Shown here: positions 53,409 through 63,755 of the stretch, one piece after another | How the letters are laid out: every line of letters starts with the position of its first letter | Position numbering within the stretch: position 1 is the stretch's first letter | NCBI RefSeq assembly: GCF_023278185.1 | Contig: NZ_CP066356.1 | Location: 7,370,001-7,434,000 of the forward strand | DNA length: 64,000 bases | DNA from: Bradyrhizobium elkanii USDA 76 | GTDB lineage: Bacteria; Pseudomonadota; Alphaproteobacteria; Rhizobiales; Xanthobacteraceae | Reading direction: 5' to 3' | Position numbers and translations under genes: made by a program | Notes under the pieces: generated by a model | Told to the model about the DNA's origin: nothing | What the model saw: the letters and a program-made list of their open reading frames with translations, nothing else | Databases searched by the model: none

Positions 53409-54833
53409 CTATGATGCCAATCGCGCTCGCGTCGGCCTGGTAAGTCGACGCGGATCGGTCGTTTGGGCAATCAAATCCGGGGAAAGACCCGGCTCCTCGT
53501 CAAGTACTTCGCGGATTGTCTTGCCCGAGATCAGCACCTTCTTCGCCAGCTCGGCCGCACGCTCATAACCGATCGCTGGGCTGAGGGCTGTCGCAACCGC
53601 AGCGCTGGCCTCGAGGTGTCTAAGACATACTTGCTCGTTTGGCGTGATCCCGGTGACGCACTTCGTGCGTAGCACCTCGATCGCATTGATCAGCAGCTCG
53701 AGAGAATGGAGAACATTGTACGCAATCACAGGCTCCATGACGTTCAATTGGAGCTGCCCGGCTTCCGCAGCAAGTGTGATAGTTAGATCGTAGCCGATGA
53801 TTTGGAATGCGACCTGATTGACGACTTCCGGCACCACCGGATTGACCTTGCCAGGCATGATGGACGAGCCGGGCTGAAGCGGCGGCAGATTAATTTCGTT
53901 TAGCCCTCCGCGTGGTCCACTAGAAAGTAGCCTTAGGTCGTTGCAGATCTTCGACAGCTTAGTCGCCGTTCGTTTGAGCATACCGGAAAACAAAACGAAG
54001 GCTCCGGTATCCCAACAAGCTTCGATCAGGTTGCCGGCCGCAACGAGCGGGAGACCCGATATCTCGCAAAGTTCCGAAATGGCAAGTGCCTGATAGTCGG
54101 GATTGCTATTGATGCCGGTACCGATCGCTGTGCCTCCAAGATTGATCTCCTGGAAGAATGAGGCGATCTCTCCGAGTCGAGAGACATCCTCGCGAAGGGT
54201 CGTCGCGAAGGCTTGGAATTCCTGCCCCAAAGTCATTGGGACGGCATCCTGCAATTGCGTTCGGCCGAGCTTTATCACTTCGCTGAAGCAAGTTGCCTTC
54301 TCCTCAAAGGCAATCGCGAGGCGCTCAAGTGCAGCCTGGAGCTGCCCGTGGGACAGCAATATCGCAAGCCGGATTGCGGTCGGATAGATGTCATTCGTGG
54401 ACTGCGACAGGTTGACGTCATTGTTGGGGTGGACGACGTCGTATCGTCCCCGCGGAAGTCCCATGATTTCCAGGGCACGGTTTGCTATCACCTCGTTCAT
54501 GTTCATGTTGGTCGACGTTCCCGCTCCTCCCTGGAAGACGTCGAGCGGAAATTCTCTCCACAGCACTCCCCGTGCTATTTCGCCGCAAACCTCGCAGATT
54601 ACATCGGCCTTATTCTGCTCAAGATCTCCGAGGCTCGCATTTGCCCTGGCTGCGGCCATCTTCACGAATGCCAAGGCCTTTAGGAATATGGGAAAGTGGT
54701 TGATCGGAATGCCAGAGATCGGGAAATTTTCGATCGCGCGCGCGGTCTGCGGCCCATAGTAAGCTTTGAGGGGGATCGTCACCGGCCCAAGGGAATCGCT
54801 TTCAATGCGCTCTGTTGGCGATGCGCTAGTCAT
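53409..54833 (-). CDS. aspA: Aspartate ammonia-lyase
   Basis: The 474-residue protein belongs to the fumarase/aspartase superfamily: the signature GSSIMPGKVNPVVPE in its flexible catalytic loop, AGTSTNMNMNEVIANRALEI then VHPNNDVNLSQSTNDIYPTA, and LGRTQLQDAVPMTLGQEF. It splits aspartate to fumarate and ammonia. Fourth gene after two permeases and an ATPase on the same strand (55 bases after the ATPase), so uptake and deamination of aspartate or a related compound are linked. The length is usual for the family. Confidence 0.93.
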   Translation of the reverse strand: MTSASPTERIESDSLGPVTIPLKAYYGPQTARAIENFPISGIPINHFPIFLKALAFVKMAAARANASLGDLEQNKADVICEVCGEIARGVLWREFPLDVFQGGAGTSTNMNMNEVIANRALEIMGLPRGRYDVVHPNNDVNLSQSTNDIYPTAIRLAILLSHGQLQAALERLAIAFEEKATCFSEVIKLGRTQLQDAVPMTLGQEFQAFATTLREDVSRLGEIASFFQEINLGGTAIGTGINSNPDYQALAISELCEISGLPLVAAGNLIEACWDTGAFVLFSGMLKRTATKLSKICNDLRLLSSGPRGGLNEINLPPLQPGSSIMPGKVNPVVPEVVNQVAFQIIGYDLTITLAAEAGQLQLNVMEPVIAYNVLHSLELLINAIEVLRTKCVTGITPNEQVCLRHLEASAAVATALSPAIGYERAAELAKKVLISGKTIREVLDEEPGLSPDLIAQTTDPRRLTRPTRARLAS

Positions 54834-54888
54834 ATCAAACTCTCATTTCTGTCATGGCTTTTCGGGGAAGACCGTGCGGGCCGCGACC

Positions 54889-55656
<768 letters not shown>

Positions 55657-55711
55657 ACTGATCTCCAGGTTGTAGTCCCTAGGAACAACGGGTCATCAGA
55701 TAATCGATTGA

Positions 55712-56407
55712 CTATCGGTGGGCGCCCGCAATTGCGGAGTTCTTGCGGAGCCAGGCGACAAATTGGGACGCGGCGGAGCTTATGATGAGATAAACAACGG
55801 CCACTGCGAGGTACATCTCGACGAGGCGGCCATTGAGCTGTGCCAGCTTCGAAGCCGCACCAAGAAGATCAGTGAGCGATAGTACGTAAACGAGGGACGT
55901 ATCCTGAAACAGAATAATAGTCTGGCTCAGTATGATCGGGCTGGCGACCCGAAACACCTGCGGAAGGACGACATGACGATACGTATCGAATGTCGACAGG
56001 GCGAGAGCCTGGCAAGCCTCGAATTGTCCTTTGTTCACAGCACGCAACCCGACGCGGATGATTTCCGAATAGTAGGCGGCTTCGAACAAGCCAAACGTGA
56101 TGAACGCCGTATAGGTGGCACCGACTGGAATCGGACGGCCACCGCCTGAGAGGTACCCCAGAACGATGGGTACCAGGAAGAAGAACCAAAACAGGACAAG
56201 AATGAGCGGAATCGATCGCATCAGGGCGACATAGCTACGCACGAGCTGGCTCAGAATGCGGAGCTCAAAGTGCTGCACGAGGGCGAAGAGCGTTCCAAGA
56301 AACATCCCGACCAGGAAGGCGGCCGCCGTCAAGGAAAGCGAGAACAACAATCCTGACCATAGATAGGGCCACGCCTGCACGACAATCGAAAAATCGAGGC
56401 TGTTCAT
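55712..56407 (-). CDS. Amino acid ABC transporter permease (HisM type)
   Basis: A 231-residue permease: YLWSGLLFSLSLTAAAFLVG, SYVALMRSIPLILVLFWFFF, then YSEIIRVGLRAVNKGQFEAC with QALALSTFDTYRHVVLPQ, the EAA loop. Its ATG overlaps the first permease stop (ATGA). It forms a heterodimeric channel with that permease. Confidence 0.93.
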   Translation of the reverse strand: MNSLDFSIVVQAWPYLWSGLLFSLSLTAAAFLVGMFLGTLFALVQHFELRILSQLVRSYVALMRSIPLILVLFWFFFLVPIVLGYLSGGGRPIPVGATYTAFITFGLFEAAYYSEIIRVGLRAVNKGQFEACQALALSTFDTYRHVVLPQVFRVASPIILSQTIILFQDTSLVYVLSLTDLLGAASKLAQLNGRLVEMYLAVAVVYLIISSAASQFVAWLRKNSAIAGAHR

Positions 56408-57168
56408 TTCACGACCTCCATATTGCCAGGCAGGGGGCTCTCCAGCTTCATGTCGTCAAAATCTGATCCGACGGCTTCCCTGCCCGGTGCGGTACCGGGA
56501 ATGCGCACGGCTTTGTCGATGAGCATCATCGTCTGGTAGGCGATCAGAGCCAAAGCAAGATAGATGAGAGTGGCGGCGCCGAATGCCGTGAAGGTTTGGA
56601 ACGTAGCATCGCTGATTTGGCGCGCCTGAGCGGTCAGCTCCATCAAGCCGATGGTTAGAGCAACGGACGTATTTTTGTAGACGCCCATCACCTCACTTGT
56701 CAGACTTGGCACAATGAGCCGAAGTGCCTGCGGCAAGATGATATGACGATACATCAGATATCCGCTTAGGCCGAGTGCGGCAGCCGCTTCGTGTTGCCCG
56801 TTTGGCAAGGCTTCGATGCCAGCGCGAACCTGTTCTGCGATGCGCGCGGCGGTGTAGAGGCCGAGGCACCACAGGGCCGGAAAGAAAGATCCCCAAGGCG
56901 GCGGTATCTGCTTTATCCAGTCTCCCATGGTAGTTGGAAGAAGCTCGGGCAGGACGAAGTACCAGAGAAACATCTGTACGAGAACGGGGATGTTTCGAAA
57001 GACCTCCACGTACAATCGTGCTAAAGCCCGGAAGAAGGGGTTATGTACAGTTCGCCCTATGCCGACGGCGATTCCGATTGCGAACGCAATCCACCAGCCG
57101 AAGAAGGCAAGCGCCAACGTCCAACCAAGACCGGAAAGAAGCCAGTCGATGTAACGCTGGCCATCCAT
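56404..57168 (-). CDS. Amino acid ABC transporter permease (HisQ/GltJ type)
   Basis: About 254 residues from MDGQRYIDWLLSGLGWTLAL, with AIGIAVGIGRTVHNPFFRAL, YVEVFRNIPVLVQMFLWYFV and the EAA loop LPNGQHEAAAALGLSGYLMY, RHIILPQAL. A GTG at 57207 would add 13 residues. First gene of the permease-permease-ATPase-aspA operon. Confidence 0.92.
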   Translation of the reverse strand: MDGQRYIDWLLSGLGWTLALAFFGWWIAFAIGIAVGIGRTVHNPFFRALARLYVEVFRNIPVLVQMFLWYFVLPELLPTTMGDWIKQIPPPWGSFFPALWCLGLYTAARIAEQVRAGIEALPNGQHEAAAALGLSGYLMYRHIILPQALRLIVPSLTSEVMGVYKNTSVALTIGLMELTAQARQISDATFQTFTAFGAATLIYLALALIAYQTMMLIDKAVRIPGTAPGREAVGSDFDDMKLESPLPGNMEVVK

Positions 57169-57291
57169 GGTCCTTTCAAGAAGAACTCCGAACATCGCGA
57201 GCCTCACGATTGCAGGTGCGCATAACGACCATGCTCCGCATGGCTGGTCGTCGTGCGCGTTGCGCCGGTGCCAGTCGACCGCGTCACTTGA

Positions 57292-57425
57292 TTACGCGGC
57301 CTTCTCCTTCAGCACGCCAGTAAGCGGAAAGGCGTAATACTCACCCTTGGACGGGATAAGACCGCCGTCCGCTTCGCGTGCGTTTTCTCCAACTATGCCA
57401 AATCCTAAGCGGCCCTGAATGACTT
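57292..57425 (-). pseudogene. C-terminal scrap of an unidentified protein
   Basis: The frame ending RLGFGIVGENAREADGGLIP then SKGEYYAFPLTGVLKEKAA and a stop reads like a genuine protein C-terminus but has no start of its own; upstream it runs into the antisense-like part of the aminotransferase region. It probably marks a deleted gene between the importer and aminotransferase. Confidence 0.35.
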
Positions 57426-58565
57426 TTTTAGCTGGCGTCCGCGGATGAGATGCACCAGACGATCCACATCGGCGGCGGTGTTGAACATGCCGAACGATAC
57501 GCGAATGCCGTCGCGCTCGGGGGAAACACGCACGCCGTTCTCTTCGAAGTAGCTGAGCCATTCTGCCGCGGGAAGACCAACGACGTAGATATGAGGCGAG
57601 CGATGTTCCCGCTGACGCGGACCCACGAGACTAACGTCGAGTTCGTCCAGTTGAGCGATGAGATGATCACCCAGATCGAAGCAATGGTTCTGAATGTTCT
57701 CAACGCCGATCTGCTCGATCAAGTCAAGCGAAGCCCCGAGCGCGTGAACTGCGGGAAGATTGAAGTTTCCCAGCTCGAAGCGTCGCGCGCTGGGAGATGG
57801 CGTCAGGCAGTCGGGACGAGCGATAAGGTCGTGAGGAATCTCCGCCAAACTGGCAGCGGCAAGATAGGCAGGCTCCAGTTCCTTCAACGCCTTATTCCAA
57901 TAAAGCAACCCGAGACCTTGGGGGACGAGCAATCCCTTGTGACTCCCGGAGCCGACGAAGGTTGCCTGGGTGGCCTTCGCATCGATTGGAACGATTCCGA
58001 TTGCTTGCATGACGTCGACGACGAAGTAGAGCTTCTTGTCCGCGCAAAGCGCGCCGATGCTCTTGATATCGAAGCGATGCCCGGCGTGGAAGGTGACGTG
58101 CGACAGCGAGATCGCACGGGTCTTTTCGTCGATGCGCGGAAGGAACGTGTCGGCGTTTACGACGTCCGTCATCGGAAGGAAGTCGATCTCGACCCCTTTC
58201 TTCTTCAAGTTGAGAAAGGCATAGGTGTTGTTTGGATGATCCCCATGGATCATCAAAACGCTATCGCCGGCTCGCAGAGGCAACGCGTTCGCCGCGATGT
58301 TCATGCTTTCCGAGGTATTCTTCGTAAAGGCAATTTCGTCGGCCGACACCCCAAGGAAACGGGCTACTTTGGCACGCGTTTGCTCAACCCGATCGAGCCA
58401 CACACCTTTCGGTCCGGCGGTCTCCAAGCCTTCACGAAGAAAGGTTTCGATGGCGGCCATTACGGGACGCGCGAGCGGCGCCTGAAAACCGGAGTCGAGG
58501 TAGACCATCCTTTCGGCTGCAGGAAACTCCTTGCGCACAGCTTCCACGTCGTAATGACGAGACAT
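57405..58565 (-). CDS. Class V aminotransferase (cysteine desulfurase-like)
   Basis: The 386-residue fold-type I PLP enzyme starts MSRHYDVEAVRKEFPAAERM, then VYLDSGFQAPLARPVM, IAFTKNTSESMNIAANALPL, HGDHPNNTYAFLNLKKKGVE and VVDVMQAIGIVPIDAKATQA. The PLP lysine lies in GSGSHKGLLVPQGLGLLYWN. Family members include Cys desulfurases, kynureninase-like and amino-acid-epimerase enzymes; no desulfurase Cys loop is evident. AAGGGAG fixes the start at 58565. It is divergent from an IclR regulator, probably its control gene. Confidence 0.88.
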   Translation of the reverse strand: MSRHYDVEAVRKEFPAAERMVYLDSGFQAPLARPVMAAIETFLREGLETAGPKGVWLDRVEQTRAKVARFLGVSADEIAFTKNTSESMNIAANALPLRAGDSVLMIHGDHPNNTYAFLNLKKKGVEIDFLPMTDVVNADTFLPRIDEKTRAISLSHVTFHAGHRFDIKSIGALCADKKLYFVVDVMQAIGIVPIDAKATQATFVGSGSHKGLLVPQGLGLLYWNKALKELEPAYLAAASLAEIPHDLIARPDCLTPSPSARRFELGNFNLPAVHALGASLDLIEQIGVENIQNHCFDLGDHLIAQLDELDVSLVGPRQREHRSPHIYVVGLPAAEWLSYFEENGVRVSPERDGIRVSFGMFNTAADVDRLVHLIRGRQLKKSFRAA

Positions 58566-58637
58566 TCCCAATCTCCCTTTCAAAATAGCCGCCCGCACCG
58601 CCGATTCCCGGGCTTGGTCGTCATCCAAACCGGGCTC

Positions 58638-58648
58638 GTGCAATGCAC
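58638..58648. promoter_or_regulatory. Palindromic site between aminotransferase and IclR gene
   Basis: GTGCAATGCAC is a perfect 11-bp palindrome in the 207-bp divergent promoter region. A weaker ATTTC/GAAAT inverted pair (58720-58744) lies nearer the regulator. Either could be an operator for the IclR protein. Confidence 0.35.
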
Positions 58649-58772
58649 AAAAACCGATCAACGACCGACAACGCCAACGTTATGAGCAAACCCGCGTAGG
58701 GTCCAAGCCGTTTTTTCATATTTCAGTAGCAATAATTCCGAAATCTGATAATTCTCTTAGATGGAGGTCACA

Positions 58773-59570
58773 ATGGCGGAACAGAAAAACACTGCAGGAC
58801 CCCTCGACCGGGCGCTCGCCATAGTTGGCCATGTCGCTAATCAGACAAAGGCCGTCTCGGTCGCAGAGATCGCGAACGCCCTTTCGTTACCCGTTCCAAC
58901 CGCGCATCGGCTTGTCGGAAATCTGGAAGAACGCGGCCTCCTTCAGAAAGCGCTTGGATCGAAGCGCTACGTGGTAGGCAATCAGTTGGTTATGCTGTCC
59001 GCCAAGGTCATCGGCGCGGCTTTTCGCACGGCGCGGCGGCACGCGGTGCTGCGCGCGGTTGCCGGCGAGATCGGCGAACAGTGCGAGATCGGTGTCGTGC
59101 GCGACAATCTCGTCACTTACGTCGACAGCGTACGCGTGTCCCAACCACAGGGGCTTCAATTCAATCCCGGCGAGGCAGCTCCGCTTCACTGCACCTCGAC
59201 CGGAAAGATCTACATGAGCCGATTACCCGAAAGAGCGCGTGAAAAGCTATGCCGCTCACTCGCTTTGACGCAATACACTGATAAGACCATCGTGGATTGC
59301 GAGACCCTCCTGAAGCTTCTCGAGGAGACGCGCCATCGAGGGTGGGCAAAGACCAATGAGGAATACGTGAAGGGCGTCGTCGGCTGTGCGGTTCCTATCG
59401 TTTCTCCGGACCGAGAGCTGATCGCCTGTCTCGGCGTGTCCGTGCCCGCGGCCCGAGTCAGCTTTGCAGAGCTTGAGCGCTTCATTCCTCCACTTCAAAG
59501 AGCCGCCGAGCTCCTGTCGCAAACCATCCTTCAGACGGATAGCGAGGACGAAACCCTTGAGGATACTTGA
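58773..59570 (+). CDS. IclR-family transcriptional regulator
   Basis: The 265-residue protein has the IclR winged helix (LDRALAIVGHVANQTKAVSV, AEIANALSLPVPTAHRLVGN) and effector-binding domain (GEAAPLHCTSTGKIYMSRLP; GCAVPIVSPDRELIACLGVS). GGAGG lies five bases before the ATG at 58773. IclR proteins usually control a neighbouring catabolic operon, here the divergent aminotransferase and perhaps the importer. Its last seven codons fall inside repeat R1 copy B, so the C-terminus may have been altered by that insertion. Confidence 0.92.
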   Translation: MAEQKNTAGPLDRALAIVGHVANQTKAVSVAEIANALSLPVPTAHRLVGNLEERGLLQKALGSKRYVVGNQLVMLSAKVIGAAFRTARRHAVLRAVAGEIGEQCEIGVVRDNLVTYVDSVRVSQPQGLQFNPGEAAPLHCTSTGKIYMSRLPERAREKLCRSLALTQYTDKTIVDCETLLKLLEETRHRGWAKTNEEYVKGVVGCAVPIVSPDRELIACLGVSVPAARVSFAELERFIPPLQRAAELLSQTILQTDSEDETLEDT

Positions 59571-59711
59571 GGAGACGGATCCCTCGGCTCCGCTCCTTCT
59601 GGCCGGGAGAAAGAGAATGGATTTCTCCTTCGGCAAGTCGTGGCGGCAAGATCTTCGAGCGTCCACAAGCCTGATCCATCGCCGTTACGGACTGTGCCGC
59701 AGCGCCATCGT
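59549..59711 (+). repeat. Direct repeat R1 (copy B)
   Basis: About 163 bases alignable with 38264-38430 (shared CTTCGGCAAGTCGTGGCGGC and CGTCCACAAGC). It begins within the last codons of the IclR gene. See copy A. Confidence 0.75.
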
Positions 59712-60184
59712 CAACTAGCATGCCTAGTGGTTGATCGAGATGGAGGGCATCTGGCAAGGTAGATGCCAGGCCAGAGCTCAAACGGGATAATAGTTGCAGT
59801 GCGCCGACCTTCATGCACGATCACGGCACCACTCCCCCTGAAACGACAGATCCGCTTGGCGCATCTTTGCCAATCCGACTCAGGCCCGATCCTTGGCACG
59901 CACCGCTCGCATGTTGCTGCTCGCTATCATGCACAGTCGTGCCGGACGGCACACTTAGCTGATATAATCCAGCATCCGCTTCTCGCGCGGACCGGTTCAA
60001 GGCGCGGGCCGCCATTTGACGCATACAAATTGACCATCGGTGACTGCACGAAGTGTCTTCGGACAATCTCGTCCTGCCCCCCTCTCTATGAGCGACCGCG
60101 ACCTACAGATTCCTGCCTGGGTCAGAGAGCCCTGCCATAAGACCCATCAGGTGTTCACCTTCCAGATCCCTAAGGAGAGCGCGG
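59712..60184. other. Intergenic region upstream of the EamA transporter
   Basis: About 470 bases. No gene with support; frames on both strands are short. Contains the transporter's leader with GGAG at its end. Confidence 0.4.
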
Positions 60185-61042
60185 ATGAACCGCGATGCCG
60201 AACTAAGCGGCATGGCCCATGTTGCTTTCGCCAGCCTGATCTTCGTTACTATGTCTTCGGCTATCAAGGTTGTAACGCAGACGATTTCCCCCTTGCAGGT
60301 GACTGTTCTGCGTAGCGTCCTGTCGATCCCAATCATCTTCCTTATTCTCCCTAAACACGTCCGCTTCGACTCCCGCCTCCTTTTTTCGAAAGAACATTTT
60401 TTCAGATCTGTATTTGGCTATACGGGATTTCTGGCATTCGTCGCTTGTGCATCGAAGCTTCCCCTAACGGTAGCTGCCTCAATACTCTACACGTCACCCA
60501 TCTGGTCCTTGCTCTTGTCGGCGCTGGTACTGAAGGAGCGGCAGAACATCGCGACGGCCTTTGGACTGATTCTCGGGCTCTTCGGCATGCTTGCCATAGT
60601 TCAACCGACCATCAGCAGCGCAGACACATGGATTGTCATTGGCTTGATTGGCGCAGCCCTCGACAGTCTCGCTGTCATGATGATACGGCGCATAGCCAGC
60701 GTCGATGCTCCCGAACAGATGGCCCTATACTTTATGCTTTGGAGCTCTGTGATCGGCCTGCCTTTTGCAATCCCTGTGTGGGTTTGGCCGGCACCCGCTG
60801 ATTGGCCGTTACTGTTGCTTATTGCGGGGTTGGCCGCACTGTTACAGATCGCGCTGGGGCGCGGTTATGCTCTCGTCCGCCTCGCGCGCGCCGCTCCACT
60901 CGACTTCGTCCGTCTGCCAGCAAGTTTACTGGTCGATCTGGTCTGCTTTGGCATCACTCCAACTCCTATGATGTGGCTTGGTACCGGACTTATCCTGGTC
61001 GGGTCTTCGGCCTGTCTGGCAGAAAGAGTGATACGGAAATGA
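60185..61042 (+). CDS. EamA/DMT-family transporter
   Basis: A 285-residue inner-membrane protein with about ten hydrophobic helices in two EamA repeats: MAHVAFASLIFVTMSSAIKV, QVTVLRSVLSIPIIFLIL, SILYTSPIWSLLLSALVLKE and, in the second half, IVIGLIGAALDSLAVMMIRR, APLDFVRLPASLLVDLVCFG. DMT proteins often export amino acids or metabolites. GGAG precedes the ATG. It converges on the racemase/ATP-grasp/SHMT operon, which suggests export of its product. Confidence 0.88.
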   Translation: MNRDAELSGMAHVAFASLIFVTMSSAIKVVTQTISPLQVTVLRSVLSIPIIFLILPKHVRFDSRLLFSKEHFFRSVFGYTGFLAFVACASKLPLTVAASILYTSPIWSLLLSALVLKERQNIATAFGLILGLFGMLAIVQPTISSADTWIVIGLIGAALDSLAVMMIRRIASVDAPEQMALYFMLWSSVIGLPFAIPVWVWPAPADWPLLLLIAGLAALLQIALGRGYALVRLARAAPLDFVRLPASLLVDLVCFGITPTPMMWLGTGLILVGSSACLAERVIRK

Positions 61043-61091
61043 CACTGACCTCTGATCAGGTTGAAAGTCGCTGTCGCGGAAGACACCGGCA

Positions 61092-61124
61092 AGATAGACA
61101 CTTCAACGTGAATTGAGTCTATCT
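61092..61124. terminator. Inverted repeat between convergent genes
   Basis: AGATAGAC and GTCTATCT form a perfect 8-bp stem with a 17-base loop between the transporter and the SHMT-like gene, reaching into the latter's stop codon. AT-rich without T run; a possible bidirectional terminator only. Confidence 0.35.
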
Positions 61125-62379
61125 ACGCCAACCACTTCTCATTGAACAAAGGCAGCCCCTTTGTGTTTTCCTTAACGAAAGCGCTCAAGTTAGCAATACC
61201 GTTATGCTTATTGGTCGAAGTAATCACATTTCCAATCAACTTCCCGAGCCGAACGAACTGCGCTTCATCAAAGCCTCTCGTCGTGAGAGCGGCGCTACCG
61301 ATTCTCAGTCCACTTGCTTCTGATGGCGGACGGTTGTCGAAGGGAATCGGATTCCTATTGGCGATGACCTGGGCTGCCGATAACGCCGCTTCAAGTTGAC
61401 GACCGCTCATATCCCAACTCATCAGACTGAGAAGCAATAAGTGCGACGAAGTACCTCCGGAAACGAGTGTAGCGCCCGTCTCAAGCAAGCCAGCCTCCAA
61501 CGCCTTGGCGTTTCTCAACACCTTTCCGGCATACCTCTGAAAAGAGGACGTTTGCACCTCAGCTAACAATGCGGCTCTTGCCGCAATCAGGTCCATTTTA
61601 GGCGCCCCTTGCAGTCCGGGAAATATGGCACGGTCGATCGCCTTGCCTAAACGCTTTTTGCACAAAATAAGTCCGCCGCCCCGCGGGCCTCGGAGTGTCT
61701 TATGTGTCGAAGTTGTTACAATGTCGGCGTGAGGGAAGGGAGACGGAACGGCGCGGCCAGCAACGAGACCCGCGGTATGCGCTAGATCCACCCAAAGAAG
61801 CGCGTCAATCTCACGTGCGATCTCATGCATCTTCCCATAATCAAACAAGCGTGGATATGAAGAACCGCCACAGATGATTGCTACGGGTCGATTCTCGAGC
61901 GCGATCGAACGCACCGCATCATAGTTCAGTTGCTCGTCGCTCTTTGACACTCCATAGAAGCACCACCGAAAGTTTTGACCGCTCGCATGGAATGAAGCAC
62001 CGTGACTCAAATGGCCGCCATCTTGAAGCCGCATCGCCATCAGCCTGTCTTGAGGCTGAAAAAGGCCGTTCATTACTGCGAAATTTGCGATGGTAGCGCT
62101 CATCGCTTGCACATTCGCGTGTTCGCATGCGAACGCGGATTTTGCTCTCTCGATTGCCAGCCGCTCTAGTTTGTCAGCATACTCGCAGCCTGACACACAA
62201 CGGCTTCCCGGATACCCCTCCGCATTCTTGTCGGCAAATATGCTGCCTTCGAACTCCCTGACTCTGGGAGAGGAATAGTTTTCAGAAGCGACTAAGCTCA
62301 GCTGGCTTAATTGGCGTTGCTCCTCCAAGTACAGCAGCTCTCCCACTTCTTCGTCAAAGCTTTCGCATCGATTATCCAT
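61123..62379 (-). CDS. Serine hydroxymethyltransferase-like enzyme
   Basis: The 418-residue PLP enzyme is of GlyA type: MDNRCESFDEEVGELLYLEE start, LSLVASENYSSPRVREFEGS, EGYPGSRCVSGCEYADKLE, ADIVTTSTHKTLRGPRGGGL with the PLP lysine after THK. It transfers a one-carbon unit between serine and glycine, or aldol-cleaves beta-hydroxy amino acids. As an accessory copy beside an ATP-grasp ligase and a racemase it may act on a special amino acid. It starts 35 bases after the ligase gene. Housekeeping-type motifs are intact. Confidence 0.92.
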   Translation of the reverse strand: MDNRCESFDEEVGELLYLEEQRQLSQLSLVASENYSSPRVREFEGSIFADKNAEGYPGSRCVSGCEYADKLERLAIERAKSAFACEHANVQAMSATIANFAVMNGLFQPQDRLMAMRLQDGGHLSHGASFHASGQNFRWCFYGVSKSDEQLNYDAVRSIALENRPVAIICGGSSYPRLFDYGKMHEIAREIDALLWVDLAHTAGLVAGRAVPSPFPHADIVTTSTHKTLRGPRGGGLILCKKRLGKAIDRAIFPGLQGAPKMDLIAARAALLAEVQTSSFQRYAGKVLRNAKALEAGLLETGATLVSGGTSSHLLLLSLMSWDMSGRQLEAALSAAQVIANRNPIPFDNRPPSEASGLRIGSAALTTRGFDEAQFVRLGKLIGNVITSTNKHNGIANLSAFVKENTKGLPLFNEKWLA

Positions 62380-62414
62380 GACCGCCCCTGCCCACAGTGA
62401 TGCTGCCGTCGTCG

Positions 62415-63755
62415 TCAGTTTTTCGCATGCGACAGTTGAGCGAGTTCACGCTCGATACCTTGAAGCTCTTCCAGATCTCTTCCGAAAATTACAAAGTCGT
62501 AGGGTCCGGCATCTTGATGGCCCTCCACCATCACAATTGCGCCCCGTCTATCGGCAGGCCTATAGTGAAGCTGCTTTCGCCGCAGCAGATCAATGAGGTC
62601 GGGAAATCGAAGCGCAATGGAGACGCAATTTCGGGAAAGAGCAACACGCGCTCCATTTTTGATAGCGCATTCCAATCCTAGCGCGCTTGATACGGCCCTG
62701 ATTGAAGAGAAGCCTCCGTGGCGCCCGTTTACCTCACATGCAAAGAACCCAACCTCTTTGGCTCTAACGATGTCGACACTAAGTGGTCCGAAATACCCGA
62801 TTTGTTGGGCGTAGTTGCCAAGACTTTTGCACCACGAGAGAACATCGTTGGGCAAATGATCGAGCAGAGCGCTACTCCAATATGCCCCGCCGTATCCTGG
62901 ATTGAAGAGGATCGAAGCTACACCTACAAGCTCAACCCTGTCTCTCCTGACATCAAAATGGACGCCCATCGAAGACTCATTTTCACTATATACCTCGACA
63001 ATCACGGGCTCTTTTACTGTCGGAGACAGCCCAAGTTCATGAACGGCCTCGCGCAAGGTAGCCGCATCAATTTTTGGTGTCGCCACGGCCCGCGTCGCGC
63101 CTTGCGACGATCCCGCCGCGCTTTTCGAAATGACGATATTGCCGTCACCACCTGCATGACGCGCCATCTTCAGAATGGCACTCTCAGACTCTGACAGGAC
63201 TGCACATACGGCTTCGACCAATTGTTGCATGCTTGCACAATTGCTGCCATTAGCGATCGGCACGCCAAGATCGGAGGCAAACTGGCGGAATTTCTCCTTG
63301 TCGTTAAGAAGTCGCGTTGCGACCGGGCTTGCTCCAACGTTCTCATCTGAAAACCTTACAGGAAGATTCCCCAAAGCTCTCGCGATGGAAATTGATACCT
63401 CGTCAGCGATATACGGCTCCAGACATGAAAATTGAGCACCCATAGTCATCAGACGTAGCGATCTAGAAAAGGCGCTACCGGGCGCGATGTCCTGTTCCGA
63501 GATCGGCAGGGGACGCTTGGTGGATGTCGATGAGGTCGACAGCAATTTGATGTTACCTCCACCTTTTAGGGAATTGACGTAGTTCAAGAACTCCTTCGTG
63601 ACCGGAGTTGGGGTAATAAGCATATCGTCGTCCCTAGCAAGCCAGAGCAGCCTCTTGGCCGAGGCTGCATTTGCTCTCAGGAATTCATCTGATAGCGTAT
63701 GAGCCGAGGGCGTCATTGCAGCGGAGCCAGTGTTCGCGAGTATGACCCGGCTCAT
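62415..63755 (-). CDS. ATP-grasp ligase with pre-ATP-grasp domain
   Basis: The 446-residue protein begins MSRVILANTGSAAMTPSAHT with a pre-ATP-grasp (Rossmann-like) part to about 170. The ATP-grasp part follows: LLNDKEKFRQFASDLGVPIA, SAILKMARHAGGDGNIVISK (nucleotide Lys and Gly loop), VIVEVYSENESSMGVHFDVR, and FFACEVNGRHGGFSS with the metal-binding E-x-N. Such enzymes join a carboxylate to an amine through an acyl phosphate. I chose the second ATG (63755), with GGGGGAG upstream; the first overlaps the racemase stop. Substrates unknown; the operon suggests amino acids. Confidence 0.85.
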   Translation of the reverse strand: MSRVILANTGSAAMTPSAHTLSDEFLRANAASAKRLLWLARDDDMLITPTPVTKEFLNYVNSLKGGGNIKLLSTSSTSTKRPLPISEQDIAPGSAFSRSLRLMTMGAQFSCLEPYIADEVSISIARALGNLPVRFSDENVGASPVATRLLNDKEKFRQFASDLGVPIANGSNCASMQQLVEAVCAVLSESESAILKMARHAGGDGNIVISKSAAGSSQGATRAVATPKIDAATLREAVHELGLSPTVKEPVIVEVYSENESSMGVHFDVRRDRVELVGVASILFNPGYGGAYWSSALLDHLPNDVLSWCKSLGNYAQQIGYFGPLSVDIVRAKEVGFFACEVNGRHGGFSSIRAVSSALGLECAIKNGARVALSRNCVSIALRFPDLIDLLRRKQLHYRPADRRGAIVMVEGHQDAGPYDFVIFGRDLEELQGIERELAQLSHAKN